Part shown: positions 1-9,266 of the stretch, piece after piece | Layout: each line of letters opens with the position of its first letter | Numbering within the stretch: position 1 is the stretch's first letter | Source: Planctomycetaceae bacterium | Lineage (GTDB): Bacteria; Planctomycetota; Phycisphaerae; UBA1845; UTPLA1 | NCBI GenBank assembly: GCA_006969385.1 | Contig: CP030884.1 | Coordinates: 744,001-808,000 of the forward strand | DNA length: 64,000 bases | Direction: 5' to 3' | Notes under the pieces: generated by a model | Told to the model about the DNA's origin: nothing | Database searches by the model: none | What the model saw: the letters and a program-made list of their open reading frames with translations, nothing else | Program-made: the position numbers and the translations under genes

Positions 1-467
1 CCTTGCTTTGCACGCAAGACAGCTCGCTCCGCACGTAGTACCTCTGGGCGAATGTGCCGAACAAAATACGCGATCCAGTACGACAGCAACGTAAGGCCGA
101 TGTATGCAACAGGCATAAATATGTTGGCGGCGTGGGACCATGTTTCAAAGTATCGCAACCCTACGATGGGTTTACCTAGAAGGTAGTGATTTACCATAGC
201 GATATAGCCTGTCCGCGGTGTCGCGAAATCGATTGAAATTAGCAAGAGCAATGGCGCTGTTAGCATTAGCCACAAGAGCCATGTCCGTTTCAAAATGCCA
301 GCAGCCGCAGCTCCAACAATCCCCGGCAGGGAGTAAAGTAGAATCAATCCCTGCACAATTGCCCCCAGAAATGGAAGCAGAAATATAGACGCGATAAAAC
401 CGAGAGCAGCAATATACCCGCCGATCTTTCCTAATCGCCGAAATCTCTTGATTTCCGAATCGTTCAC
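1..467 (-). CDS. Multi-pass membrane protein, 3' part cut by the window edge
   Basis: The minus-strand frame opens at a GTG (465-467) and runs off the left end, giving about 155 residues. An in-frame stop lies 27 bases upstream with no ATG between, so GTG is the only common start codon available. No clear ribosome binding site precedes it. Hydrophobic stretches at about residues 15-33, 36-58, 63-80 and 114-136 indicate at least four membrane passes. The visible end is a basic, probably cytoplasmic segment (RHIRPEVLRAERAVLRAKQ). I do not recognise the family and cannot assign a function. Confidence rests on the long open frame and the well-formed membrane segments. Confidence 0.6.
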   Translation of the reverse strand, partial: MNDSEIKRFRRLGKIGGYIAALGFIASIFLLPFLGAIVQGLILLYSLPGIVGAAAAGILKRTWLLWLMLTAPLLLLISIDFATPRTGYIAMVNHYLLGKPIVGLRYFETWSHAANIFMPVAYIGLTLLSYWIAYFVRHIRPEVLRAERAVLRAKQ

Positions 468-526
468 ATTGCTACCAGAAGTATCGGCATGAAATCACTG
501 TTCTAACTTCCCACGCAAGTCATGGG

Positions 527-1318
527 TTACTGAAACAGCGGCATAATGCCGTCCCATAGAAGCACCTTACTCCCCGCCACCACCAGTGCCACGCGATACA
601 GCTTCACGAATAGCTCCGGCGAGATCAGTTTCAGTAGCCGCTTGCCGGTAAGCGTCCCCAGAATCACGGCCACGCCCATGGCGATGGCGACGCCGAGAAT
701 CGTGCTGAGCGATTGAATCTTGCCGATACCCGTGCCGAACAGAATGCCGAACGCGATAAGCTTCTCGAAGTGCGTCACCATCTGGCACATGGCTTTGGTC
801 GCGACCAGCCGCTCTTTGACGAAGTCACGCCGGGCAAACATGGGCGCGATCAATGGCCCCGTCGCGCCGACGATCAGCGCGGCCGTCCCCGCCACAAAGC
901 CGAGCGGCATGAAGCCCGACGAACTGTGCGTTTGCTGCCGCGCCTTGGGCTTGGGTAAAAAGACAGCCGTCAATATATAAATGCCGATCAGAATCTTCAG
1001 ATACGGCTGGGCCGACTCGTTGCCGTCGAGCAGATACCAAATCCACATGCCCAATGCGATGCCGGGCACCGTGCCGAGCGAAAACCGTTTGACGGTCGGC
1101 CAATCGACGGCGTCGATGAACGCGAGCGTGCGCGTCGAGTTACTAACGAGCTGCACCGCACCGTGCAGGGGGATGATGAAGACGACCAGCTCGGGCGAAT
1201 GCATGACGCTGAACATGACGGCCAGCAGCAAAATCCCGCCGCCCATGCCGATCATGCCGCTGAGCGTGGCTGTGAGGAAGGCGGTGGCGATCAGGATGGC
1301 GGAGAGGAGGGCGGTCAT
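527..1318 (-). CDS. TauE/SafE-type (TSUP) membrane permease
   Basis: This 263-residue protein is almost entirely hydrophobic, with roughly seven or eight membrane segments. It carries the glycine-rich motif GMIGMGGG at residues 21-28 and a matching GATGP motif at 151-155 in the second half. This internal duplication is characteristic of the sulfite exporter TauE/SafE (TSUP) family, whose members move sulfite, sulfoacetate or other small organic anions across the cytoplasmic membrane. The length is normal for the family. An AGGA box lies eight bases before the ATG. No sulfur-metabolism genes sit next to it, so the substrate is unknown. The gene points away from the recombinase-like gene that follows. 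Confidence 0.85.
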   Translation of the reverse strand: MTALLSAILIATAFLTATLSGMIGMGGGILLLAVMFSVMHSPELVVFIIPLHGAVQLVSNSTRTLAFIDAVDWPTVKRFSLGTVPGIALGMWIWYLLDGNESAQPYLKILIGIYILTAVFLPKPKARQQTHSSSGFMPLGFVAGTAALIVGATGPLIAPMFARRDFVKERLVATKAMCQMVTHFEKLIAFGILFGTGIGKIQSLSTILGVAIAMGVAVILGTLTGKRLLKLISPELFVKLYRVALVVAGSKVLLWDGIMPLFQ

Positions 1319-1466
1319 GAGAATGGTCCTGTTTAAGGCTAAAGGGTAAATTGCGAAATAAGCGGAATGGCCAGAGCACGGCCCAAAGGGCGAACTGACT
1401 GCAACATCCTTTCTTATAGCAACTTACGGCCAATATATCTCGACCAATCTCAACCCAAACCGCAAC

Positions 1467-1495
1467 TTGACAAATCACTAATGCGCACATTAAAT
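1467..1495 (+). promoter_or_regulatory. Candidate sigma-70 promoter for the recombinase/ACP pair
   Basis: A perfect TTGACA (1467-1472) is followed after 17 bases by TTAAAT (1490-1495), which matches four of six positions of the -10 consensus. Transcription would start near 1502, leaving a very short leader before the ribosome binding site at 1511-1514. This is a pattern match only. Confidence 0.4.
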
Positions 1496-1520
1496 GCAAC
1501 AAAAGTAATCGGAGATGTGC

Positions 1521-2186
1521 ATGCCGTCGCAACCTTGGACGCTAACCCGAGAGCACTTCCTAGACGAAGCGGAAGCCCGCCACTTGCTGACCGGGTTGGA
1601 AAAAACTGCTGCCACAGTTGCGTCGTCCACGGCATTCGTTGACCGAATCATCATTGAATGCCTGCTGTGGAGCGGTCTGCAAACGTCGGAATTCTGTCGG
1701 CTGCGGGTGAATGACGTATGTTTGGATAACACGGCGCACTTCACAGTATCGGGCAAACGCGACCGCCGGCGCCTCGTGTATCTACCGGACCGATTGCGTG
1801 CGTTGCTGCAGACCTACCTCGATGAAATTCGACCCGCTCTTGTCGCCGACGCACCTGCGCCGGTCGAAGCGTTGATCATCAACGAGCGCGGCAGGGCCTA
1901 CGAACGCACGGCGCTTTACCGTCGCGTGACGCGTATTCTCAAACAGCACGGCTTTGGCGAACGCGCCAGCGTGCAATTGTTGCGACACACCTACGGATAT
2001 CTCGCTTACAAATGCTCGGGCAGCAATCTGCTGTTTACGCAGCGTCAGCTGGGCCACGCCCACCCGATGGTAACGGCGGTGTATGCCCAGTTTGTGGACG
2101 AAGACTACGGTCAAATCGCCAATGACGTCGCCGAGCAATTAACCCAAATTGATGCAACGCAAAATCTGAAAGGTCCATCAACATGA
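1521..2186 (+). CDS. Degenerate tyrosine recombinase (catalytic domain only)
   Basis: The protein of about 221 residues matches the C-terminal catalytic domain of XerC/D-type tyrosine recombinases but has no N-terminal core-binding domain. The C-terminal box is intact: Arg-His in LLRHTYGYLAY, His in QLGHAHP and the nucleophile Tyr in TAVYAQ. A Lys in VSGKRD occupies the beta-hairpin position. The first catalytic Arg is replaced by Gln (WSGLQTSEF, where the family has GLRxSE), and the first residue of the HxxR box is also Gln (QLLR). These changes argue against normal strand exchange. ATG 1521 is preferred over ATG 1515 because GGAG (1511-1514) sits six bases before it. The stop overlaps the next start as ATGA, so the two products are translationally coupled. 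It may be a DNA-binding relic or a repurposed protein. Confidence 0.75.
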   Translation: MPSQPWTLTREHFLDEAEARHLLTGLEKTAATVASSTAFVDRIIIECLLWSGLQTSEFCRLRVNDVCLDNTAHFTVSGKRDRRRLVYLPDRLRALLQTYLDEIRPALVADAPAPVEALIINERGRAYERTALYRRVTRILKQHGFGERASVQLLRHTYGYLAYKCSGSNLLFTQRQLGHAHPMVTAVYAQFVDEDYGQIANDVAEQLTQIDATQNLKGPST

Positions 2187-2599
2187 AGCCAATAATCGAA
2201 ACCGAACTTAGAAGCATGTTCACGGATATGGTGATTGATGTTCTCGGCGTGGATCGCGAAGAGATCACGCCCGAGGCTAACTTCTTTTCAGATCTGGGTG
2301 GTGAATCGATCGACGTGTTGGAGTTATCCTTCATGTGCAAGACTCGATTCAATCACGAAATCAAGTTTCAGGAGATGGCGAGCATCTCCGATGCGCCGGC
2401 GAGCAACTCTAACGAGTTGAGCGATGAACAAATCGACGAGATCGCGCGAAACCTGCCCTTCATCGATGCGGCGGAGCTGCGGCAAAACCGCACGCTCGAT
2501 ACGGTGCAGCGACTGCTGACGATCGAGAATCTCTACCAATTTCTCAGGCTCAAGCTCTCGGAGGCCGGGCTGATTGCAGCATCATCGAGCACCGCGTAA
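2183..2599 (+). CDS. Acyl-carrier-protein-like protein with C-terminal extension
   Basis: The first 80 or so residues form an acyl/peptidyl carrier domain: LGVDREEITPEANFFSDLG leads into GGESIDVLEL, where Ser42 is the expected phosphopantetheine attachment site. A standalone ACP is about 80 residues. This one has 138, with an extra tail rich in Asp/Glu and predicted helix (LSDEQIDEIARNLPFID onward) of unknown role. The start overlaps the stop of the recombinase-like gene by four bases. No ketosynthase, adenylation or phosphopantetheinyl transferase gene is nearby, so the carried substrate and partner enzyme are unknown. The carrier-domain call is firm and the pathway is not. Confidence 0.8.
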   Translation: MKPIIETELRSMFTDMVIDVLGVDREEITPEANFFSDLGGESIDVLELSFMCKTRFNHEIKFQEMASISDAPASNSNELSDEQIDEIARNLPFIDAAELRQNRTLDTVQRLLTIENLYQFLRLKLSEAGLIAASSSTA

Positions 2600-2604
2600 C
2601 GGGG

Positions 2605-2647
2605 GTTCTGCGTCAGAACGCTACAGAAACCACCGTGAGGGGTTTCT
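2605..2647 (+). terminator. Two short hairpins after the ACP gene
   Basis: GTTCTG-CGT-CAGAAC (2605-2619) is a perfect six-base stem, and AGAAACC (2625-2631) pairs with GGTTTCT (2641-2647). No T-run follows, so intrinsic termination is uncertain. Confidence 0.35.
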
Positions 2648-2700
2648 TAGGCGGCTCGCAATGCGCGGCGAATTGATGAGAATTTTGTAAAATAGCATGC

Positions 2701-3468
2701 ATGTCGCATGACCCGTCGTCCAACAGATCGCAAAAAACGCGCCCATACCGCACCAACATCTGGATGGTCGCGATCCTGCTGAATTTGTTCGCCGTGACGG
2801 GCGTGGTTTATTACTGCTTTTTCCGCGCCGAAACGAGTCCGGATTTTAGCGTCGCTGCCGATACGCCGGTTCAGGGTGAACTCATCGACCCGACGCCGAC
2901 ATTCAAAGACATGGACCCGTTTGATGGCGACGATGATTATGACGACGGCCTCGACATACCCGTCGATCCGTTGATTGCAATGATCGACCAACTGCTGGAA
3001 GAAACGGCCGACGTCGAGGGCGTCGAGTTCGAGTCATCGCGTATTGCGGTCATCAACAATCCCGAACACGCCAAATACAAGCCGATCACGTTCAACGATA
3101 TTGCCGATTGGTCGCCTTACGAGCAGATGCAGAACGATAACTCGATCGAAGTCCCCGCGCGCGCACTCAAATACGACGATCAATGGGTGGCGGTGCCGGG
3201 CTTTATGCAGCCGGTTCGCCAGAAAGATCGCAAGGTTACGCGGTTTATGCTGATGCGCAATCAGGCGTTGTGTTGCTTCGGCGCGGCGATCGGTTTGAAC
3301 GACTGGATCGATGTCACGGTTGCGGGCGAGCCTACCGAGCTGACGATGCACTTGCCGATTACCGTGCTTGGGAAGATTGACATCGGCGAAGTCACCGAAG
3401 ACGGCGTGACGGTTAGCATCTTTCGCATGCAATGCGATAAAGTGTTGCCGCCGGGCGAATTGCCGTAG
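2701..3468 (+). CDS. Membrane-anchored DUF3299-like protein
   Basis: The 255-residue protein has one N-terminal membrane segment (about 19-41), an acidic linker (DGDDDYDDG near 75-83) and a C-terminal globular domain. That domain carries VPGFMQP (165-171), RFMLMRN and CCFG (191-194), the layout I associate with DUF3299 periplasmic proteins, which have a VPGF...P...FLL...C pattern. The family is poorly characterised and sometimes lies near metal or ABC transport genes. Membrane orientation suggests that the C-terminal part is outside the cytoplasm. No operon partner is evident, and the next gene starts 158 bases downstream. I infer the fold family and propose no enzymatic role. Confidence 0.6.
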   Translation: MSHDPSSNRSQKTRPYRTNIWMVAILLNLFAVTGVVYYCFFRAETSPDFSVAADTPVQGELIDPTPTFKDMDPFDGDDDYDDGLDIPVDPLIAMIDQLLEETADVEGVEFESSRIAVINNPEHAKYKPITFNDIADWSPYEQMQNDNSIEVPARALKYDDQWVAVPGFMQPVRQKDRKVTRFMLMRNQALCCFGAAIGLNDWIDVTVAGEPTELTMHLPITVLGKIDIGEVTEDGVTVSIFRMQCDKVLPPGELP

Positions 3469-3626
3469 ATCGTGGCCTGTTGCCGGTCCGCGTGACGGTT
3501 CACGATTTCGTTTGCTTGTTATCGATGCCGACCGACGGTAAGGCTAAAGCATGTTTGGGCCGCAAACACTTGCGTCGGTATCTTCGAAATCGGGCAATCA
3601 TTTGTTCTTAAGGAAAGGACGATCTC

Positions 3627-4844
3627 ATGGCATTGCGAATCCGCTGTCGCTGCGGCAAAGCATTAAAGATTTCGTCCAAGCTGGCGGGAAAGACCGTCCA
3701 ATGCCCCGCGTGTCATGCGCCGTTTTCGATTAGCGCCGAACGATTTCGAGCCGCCGAATCGCTTTCCAAAAGTCCACCAGTATCGGGCGATACACCATCA
3801 TCAACACCCAAATCTCAGAACGACGCAATACCGCTTGCTGACGATAGCCCGCCACCGCGACCCGTCATCGAACTCGAAACCAACCCAGAACCCGCAGCGC
3901 TCGACGACATGCTATTTGCCGACGCTCATTCGCAGAGCGACATCCTCGATTTAAAACCGACGCTGGAATTAGAATCCACGCCGCTCCCGGCAACGCCCGT
4001 CACAGACGAACCGACCTTCGACGTCGGTTACGCGCGCGATACCGCCAAGGCCGAAGGCGCAACGCGCTTCAACACCGTCATTGCGCCGCAGCGTCCGTTC
4101 AAAGAAGACGCGCTGTTGGCATTCAGCTACCCTGTGATGAATACCGATAACGCCGTGCGCTATGGCGTCATGTGCATCTCGTTAGCCGTGCCGTATGCGT
4201 TCTTTCAATTGGTGGCCATACCGTGCTTGGGCTTGTTGGTCGGCGGGCTATTGATGTGTTGGATCATGTCGGTGTTTTTGAACGTGATCAGCGAAACGGG
4301 TCGCGGCTCGGACGATTTGCCGACGGATACCTTCAGCGGCGGCATGTACGATTCATTTCTTGCGCCCGCGCTCAACTTCATCGGCGCCTTTGCGCTGGTA
4401 CTCGCGCCGTGGGTCGCGCTGATCATTACGGGGTACCTCGGGTTGCTGCCGAAGTTCTTCTTGCAACTCGCGCCCGTTTGGATGTCGGCCGGCATCTTTT
4501 TGTTTCCCATGTCGCTCATGCTATTCGCCTTTGAAGCGCCGAGCGTGCTGCTGCGTCCGCAATTGGTGATCAGTACCATCGCGTCCACGTTCTTACCCTA
4601 TCTGGCAATCTGGGGCTTGCTGCTCATCGTGTCGGCAATTTGGTCGGTCGTGTTCGCGAGCAATTTGATCGTATCGTATCTGCCAGGTCTTTCGGGTCTA
4701 AACACGCTGGCGACCTATTTCAACTCGCCGGTCGGAGCGGTCCTCGCGTTGTTCTTCGAAATCTACGTGATGCTGGTTGCGATGCGACTGGTCGGTCTGT
4801 ATTACCTGCACTTCAAGAAGCGCTTCGCCTTTCAGATGGAATAA
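3627..4844 (+). CDS. Zinc-ribbon-tethered multi-pass membrane protein
   Basis: Residues 7-29 form a small zinc ribbon (CRC then CPAC), the MJ0042-like finger often found at the N-terminus of planctomycete membrane proteins. A disordered Ser/Pro/Asp-rich linker runs to about residue 165. The second half is hydrophobic, with likely membrane segments near 179-222 (two), 248-275, 283-303, 320-345 and 367-393, resembling DUF4013-type integral membrane proteins. The start is supported by a purine-rich AAGGAAAGGA just upstream. The finger probably faces the cytoplasm, where it could bind protein or nucleic acid, but this is inference. The specific function is unknown. Confidence 0.7.
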   Translation: MALRIRCRCGKALKISSKLAGKTVQCPACHAPFSISAERFRAAESLSKSPPVSGDTPSSTPKSQNDAIPLADDSPPPRPVIELETNPEPAALDDMLFADAHSQSDILDLKPTLELESTPLPATPVTDEPTFDVGYARDTAKAEGATRFNTVIAPQRPFKEDALLAFSYPVMNTDNAVRYGVMCISLAVPYAFFQLVAIPCLGLLVGGLLMCWIMSVFLNVISETGRGSDDLPTDTFSGGMYDSFLAPALNFIGAFALVLAPWVALIITGYLGLLPKFFLQLAPVWMSAGIFLFPMSLMLFAFEAPSVLLRPQLVISTIASTFLPYLAIWGLLLIVSAIWSVVFASNLIVSYLPGLSGLNTLATYFNSPVGAVLALFFEIYVMLVAMRLVGLYYLHFKKRFAFQME

Positions 4845-4927
4845 GTCGCTACGCCGCCCACGGCACCGCTCAACCGCCAACAGCCATCGCGATCAATTCG
4901 CCGCCACCTCGGCTATAATCCTCCTGA

Positions 4928-6352
4928 TTGCAGTCACCCGTCATTAACTTGCACCCCGCTCCGGAGCCCCCGTTGGATCTGCTCGCCGTTCATCGCGTGC
5001 CGCGCATGGCACGCCCCAGTTACCTGCTCGAAGTACGGCACCTATTCCTATGGGGCATGTTTGCGGGGATGTTCGAGGGCACTGTCTCGGCGGTCGTCGT
5101 TTCCAAAACTTTTCTCGCCGGTCCCTGGCTGATCACAACGGTGATGGCCACGCCGATGGTCGCCAATGTGCTCGGCATGGTTTGGGGCAGCATCATCACC
5201 GGGCGGCGCAAGATTCCGATCTTCGTCACGCTCGGGTTGATCGCCAGCGCTGTGGTCGCGTCGGTGGCGTTCACGCCGATGACGCCGGCGGGCGGCTATA
5301 TCTTTCTCGCACAAATCCTGGCGGCGCGCGTGTTGCTCTCCGGCTGTTTGACGGTGCGATCCTCCCTATGGAAACACAACTACCCCGGTTCCACGCGCGG
5401 GCAGATCGCGGCACGGCTGCAGTTGGTGCGCTTTTCGATGGGCATCGGGATCGTGGCGTTGGCGAGTAGCTTGTTCGACGTCAATCCGCGCATTTATGTC
5501 ATTGCCTATCCGATCGCCGGCGTGATCGGCGCGATATCGGTTTGGATGTTGCGACCGATGCGCGTGCGCGGCGAAGCGGCGGAACTGGCGGAGATTCGCG
5601 CCGGGCGCAAGGGTAAGCCGCGCACGTTTAACCCCGTGCGCGACGTGATCGATGTGTTCACGCACGATCGCGACTATCGCAAGTACTGCGTCGCCATGAT
5701 GTTTCTCGGTTTCGCCAACATCATGGTCATGCCGCTGATGGTCATCATCGTGACCAAGCGGCTCGATTTGTCTTACTTTATCAGCGGCGGCCTGCTCGAA
5801 ATTCTGCCGCGCGTGATCATGATGGCGTCGCTGATTCCGTGGGCCCACATGTTTGATAAGTGGGGCGTCGTGCGCTTTCGCGTCATCAACGCCGCTGCGT
5901 GGACGGCGTCGTCGGCATTCGCCGGGGTGGCCGCGTGGATCATTCTGCAAGATGCGGCGATACCCGTTTGGTTATTCATGATCGCCATGATTGCCATTGC
6001 GGTATCGCGCGTATTCGAGGGCGCTGGCAAAGGCGGCGGCTCGATCGCCTGGAACATCGGCCATCTGCATTTTGCCGAACCGGCGCGTGCCGAAGTGTAT
6101 ATGGGCGCGCACGTGTTTCTCACCGGCCTACGCGGGCTGACGGCACCATTCGTCGGCACGTGGTTGTACACGTACTACGGATCGTTGGCGTTTGGCGTGG
6201 CCGTGGTGCTCGCATTAATCGGATTGTTGGTGTTTCGTTCTTTGGCGGGAGACCAACATCGCGCGCGAGCGTCCGTCGAAGCGGCGACGCCAGCCAACGC
6301 CGTTGACAAAGGTGCGGACGTGCTGCTCTCGAAGCGAGGTTATTCGAGTTAG
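4928..6352 (+). CDS. MFS-type transporter
   Basis: The protein has about 12 hydrophobic segments in two halves separated by a basic cytoplasmic loop (RAGRKGKPRTFNPVRDVID), which is the layout of a major facilitator superfamily transporter. The expected basic loop after the second segment is present as GRRKIP. The longest frame starts at TTG 4928. ATG 5006 (MARPSYLLEV) is a good alternative that still precedes the first membrane segment and would give 448 residues. Neither start has a clear Shine-Dalgarno sequence. The substrate cannot be read from the sequence. It converges with the carbamate kinase gene across a 45-base gap with no obvious terminator. Confidence 0.75.
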   Translation: MQSPVINLHPAPEPPLDLLAVHRVPRMARPSYLLEVRHLFLWGMFAGMFEGTVSAVVVSKTFLAGPWLITTVMATPMVANVLGMVWGSIITGRRKIPIFVTLGLIASAVVASVAFTPMTPAGGYIFLAQILAARVLLSGCLTVRSSLWKHNYPGSTRGQIAARLQLVRFSMGIGIVALASSLFDVNPRIYVIAYPIAGVIGAISVWMLRPMRVRGEAAELAEIRAGRKGKPRTFNPVRDVIDVFTHDRDYRKYCVAMMFLGFANIMVMPLMVIIVTKRLDLSYFISGGLLEILPRVIMMASLIPWAHMFDKWGVVRFRVINAAAWTASSAFAGVAAWIILQDAAIPVWLFMIAMIAIAVSRVFEGAGKGGGSIAWNIGHLHFAEPARAEVYMGAHVFLTGLRGLTAPFVGTWLYTYYGSLAFGVAVVLALIGLLVFRSLAGDQHRARASVEAATPANAVDKGADVLLSKRGYSS

Positions 6353-6397
6353 TGCGTTTTATATTTCATCGCCACAAGCCCGCACGCTTTACGCCAC

Positions 6398-7342
6398 CTA
6401 TTTCCGAATCGTCGTGCCTGTTGCCCCTGCCAATGCCTGCGGCAGATTGAACAAATCCGTAATCACCACGCGCGCATCGTTGCGCGGGCTCTGTTCGAGA
6501 AAGCGCACCGCCGCTTGCACTTTGGGTAGCATCGACCCCGGCGGAAACTGTTTGTCTCGCATGTGCTCGCGAACTTCGTCCAGCCCGACATCTTTCAACG
6601 GTCGCTGCGTCGACTTACCGAAATCGACAAAGACGTGTTCCACGCCCGTCACCAACGCCAACACATCCGATTCGCACGCCGCCGCAATGATCGCGCTGGT
6701 GAGATCCTTATCGATCACGGCCTCAACGCCGTCGAGTCGCCCCGCTTCACCTTCCACGACCGGAATGCCACCACCACCGCCGGCGACGATCAACTCACCC
6801 GCCAAGGCCAACTGCCGAATGAGCGGCAACTCGTTGATCGTGACAGGTTGGGGTGATGCCACCACGCGCCGATAGCCGCGGCCCGAATCTTCCACGATGC
6901 GCCAGCCGTCTTTCTCTTCGCGCGCCTTGGCAATTTCCTTCGTCATAAAATCGCCAATCGGCTTAGACGGATTGGCGAAACCGGGATCGTTGGCATCGAC
7001 CAGAACCGTCGTGATGATTGCGGCGCAGGTTCGCTGCAAACCGCGGCGACGCAATTCGTTCTGCCACGTCTGCGCGATCATGTAGCCCATCCAGCCTTGG
7101 GTGTCGGCAACCGCCAAACCGAGATCAATCGGATAAACCTGACCGCTGGAGAGTTCGACGCGGCGCATCTCGGAACCGACTTGCGGGCCGTTCCCGTGCG
7201 TGACAGTCACCTGCCAACCGCGCTCGACGAGATCGGCAAGCGGCGCGGCCATGGCGCGGCTGCGCGAAAATTGTTCGGGAATATCGCCGGCCCCACCGTC
7301 CGCGATGAGGGCGTTGCCGCCGATTGCGATGACCGCTTTCAC
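6398..7342 (-). CDS. arcC: Carbamate kinase
   Basis: This 314-residue protein of the amino-acid kinase fold begins VKAVIAIGGNALI and continues with GNGPQVG, the two phosphate-binding motifs of carbamate kinases. GGGGGIPVV and the C-terminal PKVQAAVRFLE segment also match the family. The enzyme interconverts carbamoyl phosphate and ADP with ATP, CO2 and ammonia. GTG 7342 was chosen because AAAAGGA lies seven bases upstream and the family begins directly at this strand, although the frame stays open to 7381. No arginine deiminase or ornithine carbamoyltransferase gene is adjacent, so the pathway (arginine, agmatine or purine breakdown) is open. Confidence 0.92.
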   Translation of the reverse strand: MKAVIAIGGNALIADGGAGDIPEQFSRSRAMAAPLADLVERGWQVTVTHGNGPQVGSEMRRVELSSGQVYPIDLGLAVADTQGWMGYMIAQTWQNELRRRGLQRTCAAIITTVLVDANDPGFANPSKPIGDFMTKEIAKAREEKDGWRIVEDSGRGYRRVVASPQPVTINELPLIRQLALAGELIVAGGGGGIPVVEGEAGRLDGVEAVIDKDLTSAIIAAACESDVLALVTGVEHVFVDFGKSTQRPLKDVGLDEVREHMRDKQFPPGSMLPKVQAAVRFLEQSPRNDARVVITDLFNLPQALAGATGTTIRK

Positions 7343-7561
7343 ATTGCGTTCCTTTTGATTAGCTCGCGCACCGTGCGACACCGAGCCGCATACGTTCGTT
7401 ACGTATTCATCGGCCCGTACGCTCGCGATGTTGCACGTGCCCTTTCATCATTTCGAGAATCTGTTCTACGGCGTGGACGCCGCCGAATGGCACCAGGTCC
7501 GATGATATCGCGCGCGACCTGCCGCGAACTACGCGATCTGGATGAGCCCGCATTTCACCCC

Positions 7562-7600
7562 AAAAAGAACAACGGCAGCTACCCGGGGGTAACTGCCGTT
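7562..7600 (-). terminator. Strong intrinsic terminator of the PilM cluster
   Basis: On the minus strand AACGGCAG (7593-7600) pairs with CTGCCGTT (7571-7578). The stem extends inward through ACCC/GGGT, and a T-run (complement of 7562-7566) follows. It closes the transcript that begins with pilM. Confidence 0.85.
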
Positions 7601-7641
7601 CTATCGGTTATCGCTCGTGCCTCAGGCGGGCGGCGTGCAAA

Positions 7642-9210
7642 CTACTTCTTAAACGCGCGGTCGATTTCGCGATCGACGGAGAGCAGCGATTGGCGCAGGC
7701 TGCCGTCGTTGGCGATATAGACCATCACCGTATCCTGACGGCCGTTGATGTCTTCGTTGAAGATCAGATCGATGCACTGGGCACCCGTGTCGCCGATCTT
7801 GTCGCCGACTTCGATTTCCACTTCATTCTTGGAAAAGCCACTGCGGTTCTTTTCCCAAATGGCGACGCGGGCCTGACCGCCGCGCGGGTTGGCCGCCGTG
7901 AGGAAGAATTGCATCTCGGCTTCGACGCGCACTTCGCGCGAGGCGGGCGACCAATCGCTAAAGAGCGTGAGCTGACTGGCATCATTGGGGTTGCGCAGCT
8001 CGCCGGCATTACCGGCGTAATGGTTGATGATTTCGTAGCGGATGCGGTATTTGTAGGTATGGCCCGGCACGGCGTTGAGATCGTACGCGGCGATGGGCAT
8101 CATCTTGTCGGGTTCGGCGCTGGAATCGAGTTGATAGCCGCGAATATCGCGCTCCAGCTTGCGTCCGGCCTTGCCGAGAATATCCTCCGATTCCCGCAGA
8201 TCGCGACCATCGGCGAGGCCACTGGTGACGACCGCACGCGCCAGGATCATGGCGGCTTCGGCATATCGATCGGCAAAGGGTCGCTTACCTTCGAACGCTT
8301 TTTCCGCAAGGCTGGACCAATCGCGCACCAACTTTTTCAAATCGTCGCGATCTTTCGGCGGCGGCGCTTTGAGAAACGGCATGATTTCATAAAAATCGTC
8401 GATGCGATCGCCACTGATACGCTTGGGCAACTTGGTGCGGGCGATGGCTTCCTGCTTCAGGTCGACCAAATCGCGCAAAGCGTTGACCTTGGTCAGCGGC
8501 GGTCGCTCGAACTCCTTAAACGGCAAATAGGTGTCGCAATCCTGCCAGCCCAGCCAAGGGGCGGCAATATCAAAGCGTTGCAGGTGTACCTTGACGATGG
8601 CGAGGAACGCGTCCTGCGGATAGCTCGCCACGCGGAAGTTGATCTCTTGCTTCTTCAGGTTGACCTGTGCCGCAACGGCAACCCAATTGGTTTCGACCTC
8701 GATCGGCTCGATCGGCTCGAAGCCGTCGTAATAATTCTCGATCGGCGGCTTCGCCGCATCCATCTCGAACTTGGTGCGCCCCGCCATGATCACCGGCACA
8801 TCGGGCTGAACCAATCTGGCCAGATCGTGCTTCTGGTCGGCCGACAGCTCGGTGGTCGAAATCAGCACCGGACCGAACGGTTGCATCCGCGGCACGCTGT
8901 TGGGAATGTTCAGGATTTCGGTGATCGGTTTGCGATCTGCGCCGTACCACTTTAGCAATTCGGCCACTGCCGGGCCGCCGGGCGGCTCTTCTTCCAACTG
9001 GGGGGGGCGCGCATTGAGCACGGCGCTCTGCGCGTTTTGCGTGTTCTGTTCGATTTCGCCGATCAGCTCGCCGGGGGCCTTGCCATCGTTGGAGGCGAAG
9101 CGCCCGCCTAGAAATGCGAAATAGATGGCACCGATGGCGGCGATGCCGCAAAGGCCCACCACCACCTTCTCGATATGTTCGTGAACGAATCCGGCGCTTT
9201 GCTGGGCCAT
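7642..9210 (-). CDS. Single-pass membrane protein of the PilM cluster, unknown family
   Basis: The 522-residue protein has a short N-terminus, one membrane helix (about 15-34) and a large soluble region that should lie in the periplasm. The middle region is rich in charged helix-forming sequence, and the last part (VEIEVGDKIGDTGAQ onward) looks like beta structure. I do not recognise a named domain. It is the third gene after pilM and the 410-residue protein, on one strand and ending at a strong terminator. By position it could act as a periplasmic connector in the way PilP or PilO do in classical pil loci. That is inference from context and topology, not homology. Confidence 0.7.
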   Translation of the reverse strand: MAQQSAGFVHEHIEKVVVGLCGIAAIGAIYFAFLGGRFASNDGKAPGELIGEIEQNTQNAQSAVLNARPPQLEEEPPGGPAVAELLKWYGADRKPITEILNIPNSVPRMQPFGPVLISTTELSADQKHDLARLVQPDVPVIMAGRTKFEMDAAKPPIENYYDGFEPIEPIEVETNWVAVAAQVNLKKQEINFRVASYPQDAFLAIVKVHLQRFDIAAPWLGWQDCDTYLPFKEFERPPLTKVNALRDLVDLKQEAIARTKLPKRISGDRIDDFYEIMPFLKAPPPKDRDDLKKLVRDWSSLAEKAFEGKRPFADRYAEAAMILARAVVTSGLADGRDLRESEDILGKAGRKLERDIRGYQLDSSAEPDKMMPIAAYDLNAVPGHTYKYRIRYEIINHYAGNAGELRNPNDASQLTLFSDWSPASREVRVEAEMQFFLTAANPRGGQARVAIWEKNRSGFSKNEVEIEVGDKIGDTGAQCIDLIFNEDINGRQDTVMVYIANDGSLRQSLLSVDREIDRAFKK

Positions 9211-9266
9211 GATTCACCTTTCAATGGCTTCTAAATTGACTTACCGAAGCGCGTTTGCACCCATCC

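Noticed and set aside
7690..8955. Long plus-strand frame of 421 codons across the 522-residue membrane protein gene
   Set aside because: It is antisense to a well-formed membrane-anchored protein in the pilM cluster. Its composition (runs of Val-Asp-Gly-Arg-His) is that of a mirrored frame, and it has no ribosome binding site.
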